The translations under genes were made by a program, and so were the position numbers. Shown here piece after piece: positions 51,782 through 59,558 of a stretch of 64,000 nt of DNA. The first letter of the stretch is position 1. Every line of letters starts with the position of its first letter. A model generated the notes under the pieces. It saw nothing but the letters and a program-made list of their open reading frames with translations. It was not told the origin of the DNA and searched no databases. The DNA comes from Streptomyces sp. S.PNR 29 (GTDB taxonomy: Bacteria > Actinomycetota > Actinomycetes > Streptomycetales > Streptomycetaceae), in NCBI RefSeq assembly GCF_030386795.1, contig NZ_JANUQM010000012.1:124001-188000 (forward strand), read 5' to 3'.

Positions 51782-52774
51782 ATGAAGATGCTGATCAACG
51801 TCCCGGAAACCGTGGTCGCGGACGCGCTGCGCGGCCTGGCAGCCGCTCATCCCGAGCTGACCGTGGACGTGGAGAACCGGGTGATCGTACGGCGGGACGC
51901 CCCCGTGGCCGGGAAGGTCGCCCTGGTGTCCGGCGGCGGATCGGGGCACGAGCCCCTGCACGGTGGATTCGTGGGTCCCGGGATGCTCTCGGCGGCCTGT
52001 CCGGGTGAGGTGTTCACATCGCCGGTGCCGGACCAGATGGCGCGGGCCGCGGCGGCTGTGGACAGCGGCGCCGGGGTGTTGTTCATCGTGAAGAACTACA
52101 CCGGCGACGTCCTCAACTTCGACATGGCCGCCGAGCTGGCCGAGGACGAGGGCATCCAGGTCGCGAAGGTGCTGGTCAACGATGACGTCGCGGTGACGGA
52201 CAGCCTCTACACGGCAGGGCGGCGCGGCACGGGCGCGACCCTGTTCGTGGAGAAGATCGCGGGCGCCGCGGCGGACGAGGGGCAGCCGCTGGAGCGGGTG
52301 GAGGCGATCGGGCGGCAGGTCAACGAGAACTCCCGCACCTTCGGCGTCGCGCTCAGCGCCTGCACCACCCCGGCCAAGGGCAGCCCCACCTTCGACCTGC
52401 CGGCCGGGGAGCTGGAGCTGGGCATCGGCATCCACGGCGAGCCCGGCCGGGAGCGGCGGCGGATGATGACCTCCGGTGAGATCGCCGACTTCGCCGTCGG
52501 CGCGATCCTGGAGGACCTCAGCCCGCGCAACCCCGTCCTGGTGCTGGTCAACGGAATGGGCGGCACCCCGCTGCTGGAGCTGTACGGCTTCAACGCCGAG
52601 GTGCAGCGTGTGCTCGCCGAGCGCGGTGTCGCCGTCGCCCACACGCTCGTCGGCAACTACGTCACCTCCCTCGACATGGCGGGCGCCTCGGTCACCCTCT
52701 GCCAGATCGACGAGGAACTGCTCAGGCTCTGGAACGCGCCGGTGAAGACACCGGGGCTGCGCTGGGGCATGTGA
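51782..52774 (+). CDS. dhaK: Dihydroxyacetone kinase subunit DhaK
   Basis: A 330-residue substrate-binding subunit. GGGSGHEPLHGGFVGPGM lines the active site, and the His that forms the hemiaminal with dihydroxyacetone is in GIGIHGEPGRERR. 'KNYTGDVLNFDMAAELAEDE' is a family signature. It works with DhaL and the PTS-like DhaM to phosphorylate dihydroxyacetone from PEP. ACCAGGAGGTACTC precedes the ATG. It is the first gene of dhaKLM. Confidence 0.96.
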   Translation: MKMLINVPETVVADALRGLAAAHPELTVDVENRVIVRRDAPVAGKVALVSGGGSGHEPLHGGFVGPGMLSAACPGEVFTSPVPDQMARAAAAVDSGAGVLFIVKNYTGDVLNFDMAAELAEDEGIQVAKVLVNDDVAVTDSLYTAGRRGTGATLFVEKIAGAAADEGQPLERVEAIGRQVNENSRTFGVALSACTTPAKGSPTFDLPAGELELGIGIHGEPGRERRRMMTSGEIADFAVGAILEDLSPRNPVLVLVNGMGGTPLLELYGFNAEVQRVLAERGVAVAHTLVGNYVTSLDMAGASVTLCQIDEELLRLWNAPVKTPGLRWGM

Positions 52775-52823
52775 CACAGAAGGGGTAAGGGATCACAAGG
52801 CACCTACCAGGCAAGGAGATCCA

Positions 52824-53432
52824 GTGCTCGACGCCGACTTCTTCCGCCGTTGGATGGCGGTGACCGCAGCGTCCGTCGACCGTGAGGCGGAACGGCTCAC
52901 CGCCCTCGACTCGCCCATCGGGGACGCCGACCACGGCACCAATCTGCAGCGCGGGTTCCGGGCCGCGACAGCCGCGCTGGAGAAGGAGGCGCCCGACACA
53001 CCCGGAGCGGTCCTCGTCCTCGCCGGGCGTCAGCTGATCTCGACGGTCGGCGGCGCCTCCGGGCCGCTGTACGGCACCCTGCTGCGCCGCACCGGCAAGG
53101 CGCTCGGAGACGCAGCCGAGGTCGGCGAGGAGCAGCTGGCCGAGGCGCTGCGGACGGGGGTGGACGCGGTCATGACGCTCGGCGGTGCCGCGCCGGGCGA
53201 CAAGACCATGATCGACGCTCTGGTGCCGGCCGTGGAGGCGCTCGGCGACTCGTTCACCGCGGCCCGTGCCGCCGCCGAGGAGGGCGCCCTGGCGACGACG
53301 CCGATGCTGGCCCGCAAGGGCAGGGCCAGCTATCTCGGGGAGCGCAGCATCGGGCACCAGGATCCCGGCGCGACCTCGGCCGCGCTGCTGATCGCGGGGC
53401 TCTCCGAGGCAAGGGAGGCCGGTGGTGAGTGA
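52824..53432 (+). CDS. dhaL: Dihydroxyacetone kinase subunit DhaL
   Basis: A 202-residue ADP-binding subunit. The Mg-ADP site is IGDADHGTNLQRGF. 'TVGGASGPLYGTLLRRTGKA' and DALVPAVEAL follow in the helical barrel, and the C-terminal 'LARKGRASYLGERSIGHQDP' caps the nucleotide. AAGGAGATCCA precedes the GTG. Its stop lies inside the dhaM start region (11-bp overlap). Confidence 0.96.
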   Translation: MLDADFFRRWMAVTAASVDREAERLTALDSPIGDADHGTNLQRGFRAATAALEKEAPDTPGAVLVLAGRQLISTVGGASGPLYGTLLRRTGKALGDAAEVGEEQLAEALRTGVDAVMTLGGAAPGDKTMIDALVPAVEALGDSFTAARAAAEEGALATTPMLARKGRASYLGERSIGHQDPGATSAALLIAGLSEAREAGGE

Positions 53433-53835
53433 CGAGAAGCTCGTCGGCATCGTGCTGGTGTCGCACAGCGCGGAGGTGGCCGCGTCGGTGGCCGAGCTGG
53501 CGAAGGGGCTGGCGGGCGGCGGCACGGCGGTGCCCGTCGCACCGGCGGGCGGCACCGAGGGCGGCGGGCTCGGCACCAGCGCCGAGCTGATCTCCGCGGC
53601 GGCCGCGTCCGTCGACCGGGGCGCCGGGGTCGCCGTCCTCACCGACCTCGGCAGCGCGGTGCTCACCGTGAAGGCGCTGCTCGCGGAGGGCGACGAACTC
53701 CCGGGCAACACACGGCTGGTGGACGCCCCCTTCGTCGAGGGTGCGGTGGCCGCGGTCGTCACGGCGGCCGCCGGGGCCGATCTCGCCGCGGTCGAGGCGG
53801 CGGCGTCGGAGGCGTACTCGTACCGCAAGGTCTGA
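53422..53835 (+). CDS. dhaM: PTS-dependent dihydroxyacetone kinase phosphotransferase subunit DhaM
   Basis: A 137-residue EIIA-mannose-like domain. The phosphorylated His is in GIVLVSHSAEVA. 'GGTEGGGLGTSAELISAAAA' and VAVLTDLGSAVLTVKALL complete the fold. Unlike E. coli DhaM it has no HPr or EI domain, so it depends on the general PTS proteins. Either the GTG at 53422 or at 53425 may start it; AAGGGAGG precedes both. Confidence 0.95.
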   Translation: MVSDEKLVGIVLVSHSAEVAASVAELAKGLAGGGTAVPVAPAGGTEGGGLGTSAELISAAAASVDRGAGVAVLTDLGSAVLTVKALLAEGDELPGNTRLVDAPFVEGAVAAVVTAAAGADLAAVEAAASEAYSYRKV

Positions 53836-53872
53836 GCCTGAGCGGTTCGGCCGGGCAGGCAGCGTGAGACCC

Positions 53873-53888
53873 CCGGGCTGATGCCCGG
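53873..53888. terminator. Hairpin between dhaM and chitosanase gene
   Basis: CCGGGC-TGAT-GCCCGG is a 6-bp perfect stem with a tetraloop, placed between the convergent dhaM and GH75 genes. Confidence 0.55.
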
Positions 53889-53908
53889 TCAGTCACCGTC
53901 GGCAGCGC

Positions 53909-54664
53909 TCAGCGTGACGCCCACCCAGCCTCGACGGGCAGTGGATAGGCGTCCGGCCGGCGCCCGCCCGGCCGTCCCACGAACTGTCGCGCCAGCCGCT
54001 CCCCGGCCAGCGCGGCGGCGTCGCGGTCCTCGATGGGCTTCACCCGGCTGTTCCTGAAGACGATGTAGGTGACGTCGGAGGGCGCGCCGCCGCGGCGCGG
54101 GTCGGGGCGGATGCCGAGGGCCTTGGCGGTGGCGTAGGAAGCCTCACCGATGACACGGCGCGGGCCGATGTCGCCGACGACCGCGTACTGCACGCGGTCC
54201 CCGTAGACGACGGCCGCGACCGACCCGCCGCGGACGCCGTGGTCGCGGTGGTCCCAGATGCGGCTCGGGGCGGGTACGACGATGAAGGGGAGCCGTTCGG
54301 CGGAGAGCGCGCGGCCGTTGGACTGCGCGTAGGCGGTGGCGGAGGAGAAGAGGGGGTCGGTGCGGCGGTTGCAGCGACGACCTGGCCGGCCGTCACAGTC
54401 GATGTCCATGTCGGCCGTCCAGTAGACCACCTCGCGGGTGCCGCAGACCGGGATCCGCGCGGGTGCCCCGGCGTCACGGCGGTAGCGGCCGCGGGAGACT
54501 CGGGTGCAGTCCCGGACCTTGGCCAGCAGGTCGGCGGCGCGGACGGCGTCGTCACGCACGGCCACCGGTTCCACTCGGGGCCGGGACGGCGGGGCGGGGA
54601 GCGTCGTGGGGGTGAGCAGGGCGGCGCTGGCCGCGACCAGGGTCAGCGACTTGACACACACCAT
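53909..54664 (-). CDS. Secreted GH75 chitosanase
   Basis: A 251-residue secreted enzyme. The signal peptide is MVCVKSLTLVAASAALLTP. YWTADMDIDCDGRPG carries the catalytic Asp region of family 75, and 'AAVVYGDRVQYAVVGDIGPR' with VIGEASYATAKALGI is the rest of the core. It hydrolyses chitosan outside the cell. The start at 54664 is chosen because it directly begins the signal peptide. The intergenic region to the divergent FN3 gene holds a dre-like site, although nearer to the other gene. Confidence 0.9.
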   Translation of the reverse strand: MVCVKSLTLVAASAALLTPTTLPAPPSRPRVEPVAVRDDAVRAADLLAKVRDCTRVSRGRYRRDAGAPARIPVCGTREVVYWTADMDIDCDGRPGRRCNRRTDPLFSSATAYAQSNGRALSAERLPFIVVPAPSRIWDHRDHGVRGGSVAAVVYGDRVQYAVVGDIGPRRVIGEASYATAKALGIRPDPRRGGAPSDVTYIVFRNSRVKPIEDRDAAALAGERLARQFVGRPGGRRPDAYPLPVEAGWASR

Positions 54665-54995
54665 GAGCGAGCCTCTCGTGGGGGACACTGACGAGCACTC
54701 GGCGACGAGCGCTCAGCTCAATCTGGTCCCGGAACGATCACTCGGCCAGCGTTGGAGGGGCCGGACGGCGTATGTCCCCCCGGATGCCGGACAGGGGCCG
54801 GGAGCCGGAGCCGGCACAGCCTCACGGCCCCCGGCCGCCCGGCCGGCGCGGGATCAGCGACGACAGCGGTCCGCGCCGCAGGCATGAACTCCCCGGCGCT
54901 GGCGGGGACTTCAGCCGTGAGGGACTTCAGCATACGTAATCCCCGGCTGGTCACCAACGACGGCCCTCTTGATGCGATCGCGACACCCGCGCCAT

Positions 54996-55011
54996 ATTGG
55001 TCCGGACCATT
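54996..55011. promoter_or_regulatory. dre / chitinase-type operator
   Basis: The core TGGTCCGGACCA (54998-55009) is a perfect 12-bp palindrome. It matches 10 of 12 positions of the DasR element core TGGTCTAGACCA and closely resembles the TGGTCCAGACCT repeats of Streptomyces chitinase promoters. It lies 35 bp before the FN3 lipoprotein start, in a 381-bp divergent region with the chitosanase gene. No gene was seen in the rest of that region. Confidence 0.65.
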
Positions 55012-55045
55012 GCCGTCGTTCGTGCCCTCCCGAGGAGGCGGAGTC

Positions 55046-56032
55046 GTGCGAGGCGTGTCCGTTTCCGCCGCCCTGTTCCGGGGCGCCGTGCTCTGCGGTG
55101 CGCTCACGCTGGTCACTTCCTGCGGCTGGAGCGCGGCGGACGACGGTGCCGACGGCAGGCTCCCCGCAGCGCCCACGGGCGTCACGGCCGCGGCGGGGAG
55201 CGCGACCAGCGTGCACGTCATGTGGAACAGGTCGGCCGGGGCCGACGGGTACGAGGTGTATCGCGGCACCACCAAGGTGCGGGACGTGCCCGGTTCCGAA
55301 CGCATGGTGGACGTCACCCGGCTCCGGCCGTCCACCGCGTACGTCTTCACCGTGCGGGCGCGGGACGCCGACGGGCGGCTCGGGCCACCCAGTCGGCAGG
55401 CCCGGGCCACGACACCCGCGGCCGCCGCGGCCGACCGCTCGGCCCCGACACGTCCTTCGGCGCCACGGGGCCGGGCGGTTGGCAGCCGGGCCGTCCAGCT
55501 GTCCTGGTCCGCCTCGGCCGACGACCGGGGCGTGGTGTCGTACGACGTCCACCAGGGCGGCACGAAGATCCACAGTGTGGGCGGGGACCGGACGGCCACC
55601 GTGGTCACGGGGCTGCGGCCCGGTACCCGCTACTCCTTCACCGTGCGGGCCAGGGACGCGGCCGGCAACGTCTCCCCCGCCGGCACCGCCGTCCGGCTCA
55701 CCACACCGGGCAGCGACGACGGGCGCTCCACCGCCCCCGCCGGCCTGCGGGTGACGACCCACCGTGCCGACGGGGCGTACCACATCGACCTGAGCTGGGT
55801 CCCGCCGCGCACGGACGGTGTGATCACGGAGTACGAGATCCACCTCGACGGCCGTCCGGCGACGTCCCTGGTGTACGGCGGGGACGCGCCCCGGGGCCGG
55901 GTCACCTACAGCTTCTACGCGGGGCGCGACGCCGGTGTCACCCACCGGGTGCGGCTCCGGGCCAGGCTGCCGGACGGGACCTGGGGCGGTTTCTCGGCGG
56001 AGCGGACGGTGACGACCGGCGCGCGGAGGTGA
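55046..56032 (+). CDS. Lipoprotein with three fibronectin type III domains
   Basis: A 328-residue secreted protein. The signal peptide ends in the lipobox VTSC (Cys near residue 29). FN3 domains follow at about 40-125, 140-225 and 235-325, each with the W/Y core (SATSVHVMWNRS, RAVQLSWSASADD, DGAYHIDLSWVPP). There is no catalytic domain. GAGGAGGCGGAGTC precedes the GTG at 55046. FN3 modules of this kind are common in Streptomyces chitinolytic proteins, and with the dre-like site this suggests a role in chitin or chitosan attachment. Confidence 0.87.
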   Translation: MRGVSVSAALFRGAVLCGALTLVTSCGWSAADDGADGRLPAAPTGVTAAAGSATSVHVMWNRSAGADGYEVYRGTTKVRDVPGSERMVDVTRLRPSTAYVFTVRARDADGRLGPPSRQARATTPAAAAADRSAPTRPSAPRGRAVGSRAVQLSWSASADDRGVVSYDVHQGGTKIHSVGGDRTATVVTGLRPGTRYSFTVRARDAAGNVSPAGTAVRLTTPGSDDGRSTAPAGLRVTTHRADGAYHIDLSWVPPRTDGVITEYEIHLDGRPATSLVYGGDAPRGRVTYSFYAGRDAGVTHRVRLRARLPDGTWGGFSAERTVTTGARR

Positions 56033-56195
56033 GGGTCCGTCCGCCGGACGGAGCAATCCGTCACCTGCCCGGACGCGCCCGGCATGCCGAGCGGGCCGTG
56101 GCCGCGTTGGCTGCTCATGAGGCAGCACGGGCGTTTCCCGATCCTCGGCGGCGCAAGGGATGTACCGCCAACCGTGCCGCCGGAGGGCAGTCCAC

Positions 56196-56750
56196 ATGCG
56201 CAACTCATCGCCACTCCTCCGCAACGGCCTGGCCGTGGCCGCCGCGCTGCCGATCGCCCTGGCCGCCGGGCCCGCTGCCGCCGCTCCGGGAATCTCCGTG
56301 AGCACCACCGGGTCCACGGTCTCGGTCACGACCAGCGCGTGCACCCAGATCAACGGCAGCTGGGGCAACGCCTCGCTGCTCACCAGCAGCCAGTCGAACT
56401 TCTCCCAGGGGCGCCAGGTGGCCCTGACGGGGACCAGCGTCAGTCAGTCCGCCGCGTGGTCGAACGTCAGCCCGGGCACGTACACGGTCATCGTCATCTG
56501 CTCGAACGGCAGCACCGCGGGCACCCAGACCGTCATCGTCTCGCCCACCCCCACCCGGTCACCCACGGCCACCCCCAGGCCCACCGTCTCCCCCACCGCC
56601 TCGCCGACGCGCGGCGTCATGGGCGGGGCCGGCGGGGGCATCAAGGACTACGGCACCGTCACGCTGGTGGCGGGCGGCGCCCTGGTCGGGTCCGGTGTCA
56701 TCGCCGGGGTCTGGTACCTGCGCCGCCGGTCGAAGCCGTACCGGTTCTGA
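56196..56750 (+). CDS. Secreted, C-terminally membrane-anchored surface protein
   Basis: A 184-residue protein with signal peptide LAVAAALPIALAAGPAAAAP and a mature Ser/Thr-rich beta domain containing two cysteines (TTSACTQING, VIVICSNG). A Thr/Pro stalk (SPTPTRSPTATPRPTVSPTA) comes next. A C-terminal helix (VTLVAGGALVGSGVIAGVWY) and RRRSK tail form a membrane anchor without an LPXTG motif. GGAGGGCAGTCCAC precedes the ATG. No function can be assigned; similar short anchored proteins are common in Streptomyces envelopes. Confidence 0.82.
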   Translation: MRNSSPLLRNGLAVAAALPIALAAGPAAAAPGISVSTTGSTVSVTTSACTQINGSWGNASLLTSSQSNFSQGRQVALTGTSVSQSAAWSNVSPGTYTVIVICSNGSTAGTQTVIVSPTPTRSPTATPRPTVSPTASPTRGVMGGAGGGIKDYGTVTLVAGGALVGSGVIAGVWYLRRRSKPYRF

Positions 56751-56816
56751 GGCGTACGGGTTCTGAAGCCGCACCGGCTTCTTGCGGCGCCGGGCTTGCA
56801 CGGCGGCGACCGGCCC

Positions 56817-56862
56817 GACGGCGGCCGCACCACCCGGTTACCCGGGGCGGGCGGCCGCCGTC
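56817..56862. terminator. Bidirectional hairpin
   Basis: GACGGCGGCCGC and GCGGCCGCCGTC are perfect 12-bp arms around a 22-nt loop. They lie between the surface-protein gene (+) and padR (-), and the right arm overlaps the padR stop. Confidence 0.65.
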
Positions 56863-57412
56863 AGGTCGGCTCGTGGCCGGGCAGCTCGGCGAACTCCGCC
56901 AGCGCGTGCCTGAGCCACTGCGTCCAGAAGGTCTCCAGGTCGATGCCGGCCCGCAGGATGAGGTGCTGGAGCCGGTCCTGGGGGCTGTCCTTCCCGGGCG
57001 GGAAGTCCCGCTGCTCGATCTCCTCGTACTCCGCCAACTGCCGTTCGTGCAGCTGGAGATGGCGTCGCAGATCGGCCTCGATGCCCTCGGTGCCGACCAC
57101 GGCGGCGGCCCGCAGCCGCAACAGCAGAGCGTCGCGCAGGGGCTTGGGGTCCTGGGACGCGGCGGTCCAGCGGGCCAGTTCGGCGCGGCCCGCGGGCAGG
57201 ACCTCGTAGCTCTTCTTCTGCCCGCGGACCGGCTGCTCGGCCGGCAGGGCGCGGATCAGGCCGTCGGCCTCCAGCCGCCCCAGCTCGCGATAGATCTGCT
57301 GATGCGTCGCCGACCAGAAGTAGCCGATCGACTTGTCGAAGCGGCGGGTCAATTCCAGCCCCGACGACGGCCTTTCGAGCAGGGCGGTGAGGATCGCGTG
57401 CGGGAGTGACAT
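56861..57412 (-). CDS. PadR-family transcriptional regulator
   Basis: A 183-residue regulator. The N-terminal winged helix is 'HAILTALLERPSSGLELTRR' to QQIYRELGRLEADGLI, and the C-terminal helical dimerisation arm is 'DLRRHLQLHERQLAEYEEIE' (Vir_act_alpha_C type). It lies 32 bp downstream of fadH on the same strand and so forms an operon with it. It is the natural candidate to bind the 20-bp palindrome in the fadH promoter. Confidence 0.92.
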   Translation of the reverse strand: MSLPHAILTALLERPSSGLELTRRFDKSIGYFWSATHQQIYRELGRLEADGLIRALPAEQPVRGQKKSYEVLPAGRAELARWTAASQDPKPLRDALLLRLRAAAVVGTEGIEADLRRHLQLHERQLAEYEEIEQRDFPPGKDSPQDRLQHLILRAGIDLETFWTQWLRHALAEFAELPGHEPT

Positions 57413-57444
57413 GCGCTCATCCTAGGGACGGCCGTACCGTCCCC

Positions 57445-59460
57445 TCACAGTGCCGCCGCCAGCTCGGTGCCCTGCTTGATGGCGCGCTTGGCGTCCAGTT
57501 CGGCGGCCACGTCGGCACCGCCGATCAGGTGCGCGCTGCGTCCGGCGGCGAGCAGTTCCTCGTACAGGCCCCGGCGCGGCTCCTGGCCCGTGCACAGGAC
57601 GATCGTGTCGACTTCGAGCAGCGTGCTCTCGCCGTCGACGGTGAGGTGCAGTCCGGCGTCGTCGATCCGGTCGTAGCTGACGCCCGGAACCATGGTGACG
57701 CCGCGGTGCTTGAGCTCGGTGCGGTGGATCCAGCCGGTGGTCTTGCCGAGTCCGGCGCCGACCTTGGAGGTCTTGCGCTGGAGGAGGTGCACGCGGCGCG
57801 GCGGGGCGGGCCGCTCGGGTGCGGCGAGGCCGCCGGGGGCGCGGTACTCCATGTCGACGCCCCAGTGCCGGAAGTAGGTCTCGGGGTGCTCGCTCGCCTT
57901 GTCGCCGCCGTCGGTGAGGTACTCGGCGACGTCGAAGCCGATGCCGCCCGCCCCGAGGATCGCGACGCGGTCGCCGACCGGGGCGCCGCCCCGCAGGACG
58001 TCCAGGTAGCCGACGACGCTCGGGTGGTCGACGCCGGGGATGTCGGGGACGCGTGGGGTGACGCCGGTGGCGACGACGACCTCCTCGTAGCCGTCCAGGT
58101 CCGCGGCCGTGACGGGCGTGTTCAGGCGCACGTCCACGGCGTGTTCGTCGAGCTGCGTGCGGAAGTAGCGCAGCGTCTCGTCGAACTCCTGCTTGCCGGG
58201 GACCCTGCGGGCGACATTCAGCTGTCCGCCGATCTCACTCGCGGCGTCGAAGAGCGTGACGGCGTGGCCGCGTTCGGCCGCCGAGACGGCGCAGGCCAGT
58301 CCGGCCGGCCCGGCGCCGACGACCGCGACGCGCTTGCGGGTGCGGGTCGGGGACAGCACCAGCTCGGTCTCGTGGCAGGCGCGGGGGTTGACCAGGCAGG
58401 AGGTGATCTGGCCGCTGAAGGTGTGGTCGAGGCAGGCCTGGTTGCAGCCGATGCAGGTGTTGATCGCCTCGGGGCGGCCGGCCGCGGCCTTGGCGACGAA
58501 GTCGGGGTCGGCGAGCATCGGGCGGGCCATCGACACCATGTCGGCCGTGCCCTCGGCGAGCACCTGCTCGGCGAGTTCGGGGGTGTTGATGCGGTTGGTG
58601 GTGACGAGCGGGACCGACACCTCGCCCATCAGCCGCTTCGTCACCCAGGTGTACGCCCCGCGCGGCACGGAGGTGGCGATGGTGGGGATACGGGCCTCGT
58701 GCCAGCCGATGCCGGTGTTGATGATGGTCGCCCCGGCTGCCTCGACCGCCTTGGCGAGGGTGATCACCTCGTCCAGCGTGGAGCCGCCGGGCACGAGGTC
58801 CAGCATGGACAGCCGATAGACGATGATGAAGTCCTCGCCGACGGCCTCGCGGACCCGGCGGACGATCTCGACGGGGAAGCGCATCCGGTTCTCGTACGAG
58901 CCGCCCCAGCGGTCGGTGCGGTGGTTGGTCTGCGCGGCGATGAACTCGTTGATCAGGTAGCCCTCGGAGCCCATGATCTCGACGCCGTCGTAGCCGGCCC
59001 GGCGGGCGAGGCGGGCGGTGCGGGCGTAGTCGTCGATGGTCCGCTCGACCTCGGCGTCGGTGAGCTCCCGGGGCGGGAAGGGGCTGATCGGCGCCTGGAG
59101 CGGGCTGGGTGCGACCAGGTCCCGGTGGTAGGCGTACCGGCCGAAGTGCAGGATCTGCAGCGCGATGCGACCGCCTTCGCGGTGCACAGCTTCCGTCACG
59201 ACCCGGTGCTGCTCGGCCTCCGCGTCCGTGGTGAGCTTGGCGCCGCCCTCGTAGGGCCGCCCCTCCTCGTTGGGTGCGATGCCGCCGGTGACGATGAGCC
59301 CCACTCCCCCGCGGGCCCGGGCGGCGTAGAACGCGGCCATGCGGTCGAAGCCGTGCTCGGCCTCCTCCAGGCCGACGTGCATGGACCCCATGAGGACGCG
59401 GTTGGGCAGCGTGGTGAAGCCCAGGTCGAGTGTGCTCAGCAGGTGCGGGTAACGGCTCAT
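57445..59460 (-). CDS. fadH: 2,4-dienoyl-CoA reductase (FadH-type, FMN/FAD/4Fe-4S)
   Basis: A 671-residue flavoenzyme for degradation of unsaturated fatty acyl-CoAs. The N-terminal OYE-type TIM barrel (~1-370) has 'YDGVEIMGSEGYLINEFIAA'. The 4Fe-4S ligands are in CIGCNQACLDHTFSGQITSC (C-x2-C-x3-C-x11-C). FAD and NADP domains follow (VAVVGAGPAGLACAVSAAERG; VAILGAGGIGFDVAEYL). It is the first gene of an operon with padR and divergent from the M20 gene across a palindrome. Confidence 0.95.
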   Translation of the reverse strand: MSRYPHLLSTLDLGFTTLPNRVLMGSMHVGLEEAEHGFDRMAAFYAARARGGVGLIVTGGIAPNEEGRPYEGGAKLTTDAEAEQHRVVTEAVHREGGRIALQILHFGRYAYHRDLVAPSPLQAPISPFPPRELTDAEVERTIDDYARTARLARRAGYDGVEIMGSEGYLINEFIAAQTNHRTDRWGGSYENRMRFPVEIVRRVREAVGEDFIIVYRLSMLDLVPGGSTLDEVITLAKAVEAAGATIINTGIGWHEARIPTIATSVPRGAYTWVTKRLMGEVSVPLVTTNRINTPELAEQVLAEGTADMVSMARPMLADPDFVAKAAAGRPEAINTCIGCNQACLDHTFSGQITSCLVNPRACHETELVLSPTRTRKRVAVVGAGPAGLACAVSAAERGHAVTLFDAASEIGGQLNVARRVPGKQEFDETLRYFRTQLDEHAVDVRLNTPVTAADLDGYEEVVVATGVTPRVPDIPGVDHPSVVGYLDVLRGGAPVGDRVAILGAGGIGFDVAEYLTDGGDKASEHPETYFRHWGVDMEYRAPGGLAAPERPAPPRRVHLLQRKTSKVGAGLGKTTGWIHRTELKHRGVTMVPGVSYDRIDDAGLHLTVDGESTLLEVDTIVLCTGQEPRRGLYEELLAAGRSAHLIGGADVAAELDAKRAIKQGTELAAAL

Positions 59461-59513
59461 CGGGCCCTCCGTGCGCGGTGTCGTGTCTGTAGTTGTAGAG
59501 GACGACCCCGGGT

Positions 59514-59533
59514 TTGTGCAACTAGTTGCACAA
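59514..59533. promoter_or_regulatory. Perfect 20-bp palindromic operator
   Basis: TTGTGCAACTAGTTGCACAA is perfectly self-complementary. It lies in the 98-bp divergent gap, 53 bp from the fadH start and 25 bp from the M20 gene start, so a single bound regulator could control both. PadR is the nearest candidate. Confidence 0.75.
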
Positions 59534-59558
59534 GGACTCCGGGGTGCACAGTGGCCCC

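Noticed and set aside
56742..56790. Short repeat of CGTACSGGTTCTGA around the stop of the surface-protein gene as a functional element
   Set aside because: Only two imperfect copies occur just before the terminator; probably a minor local duplication.
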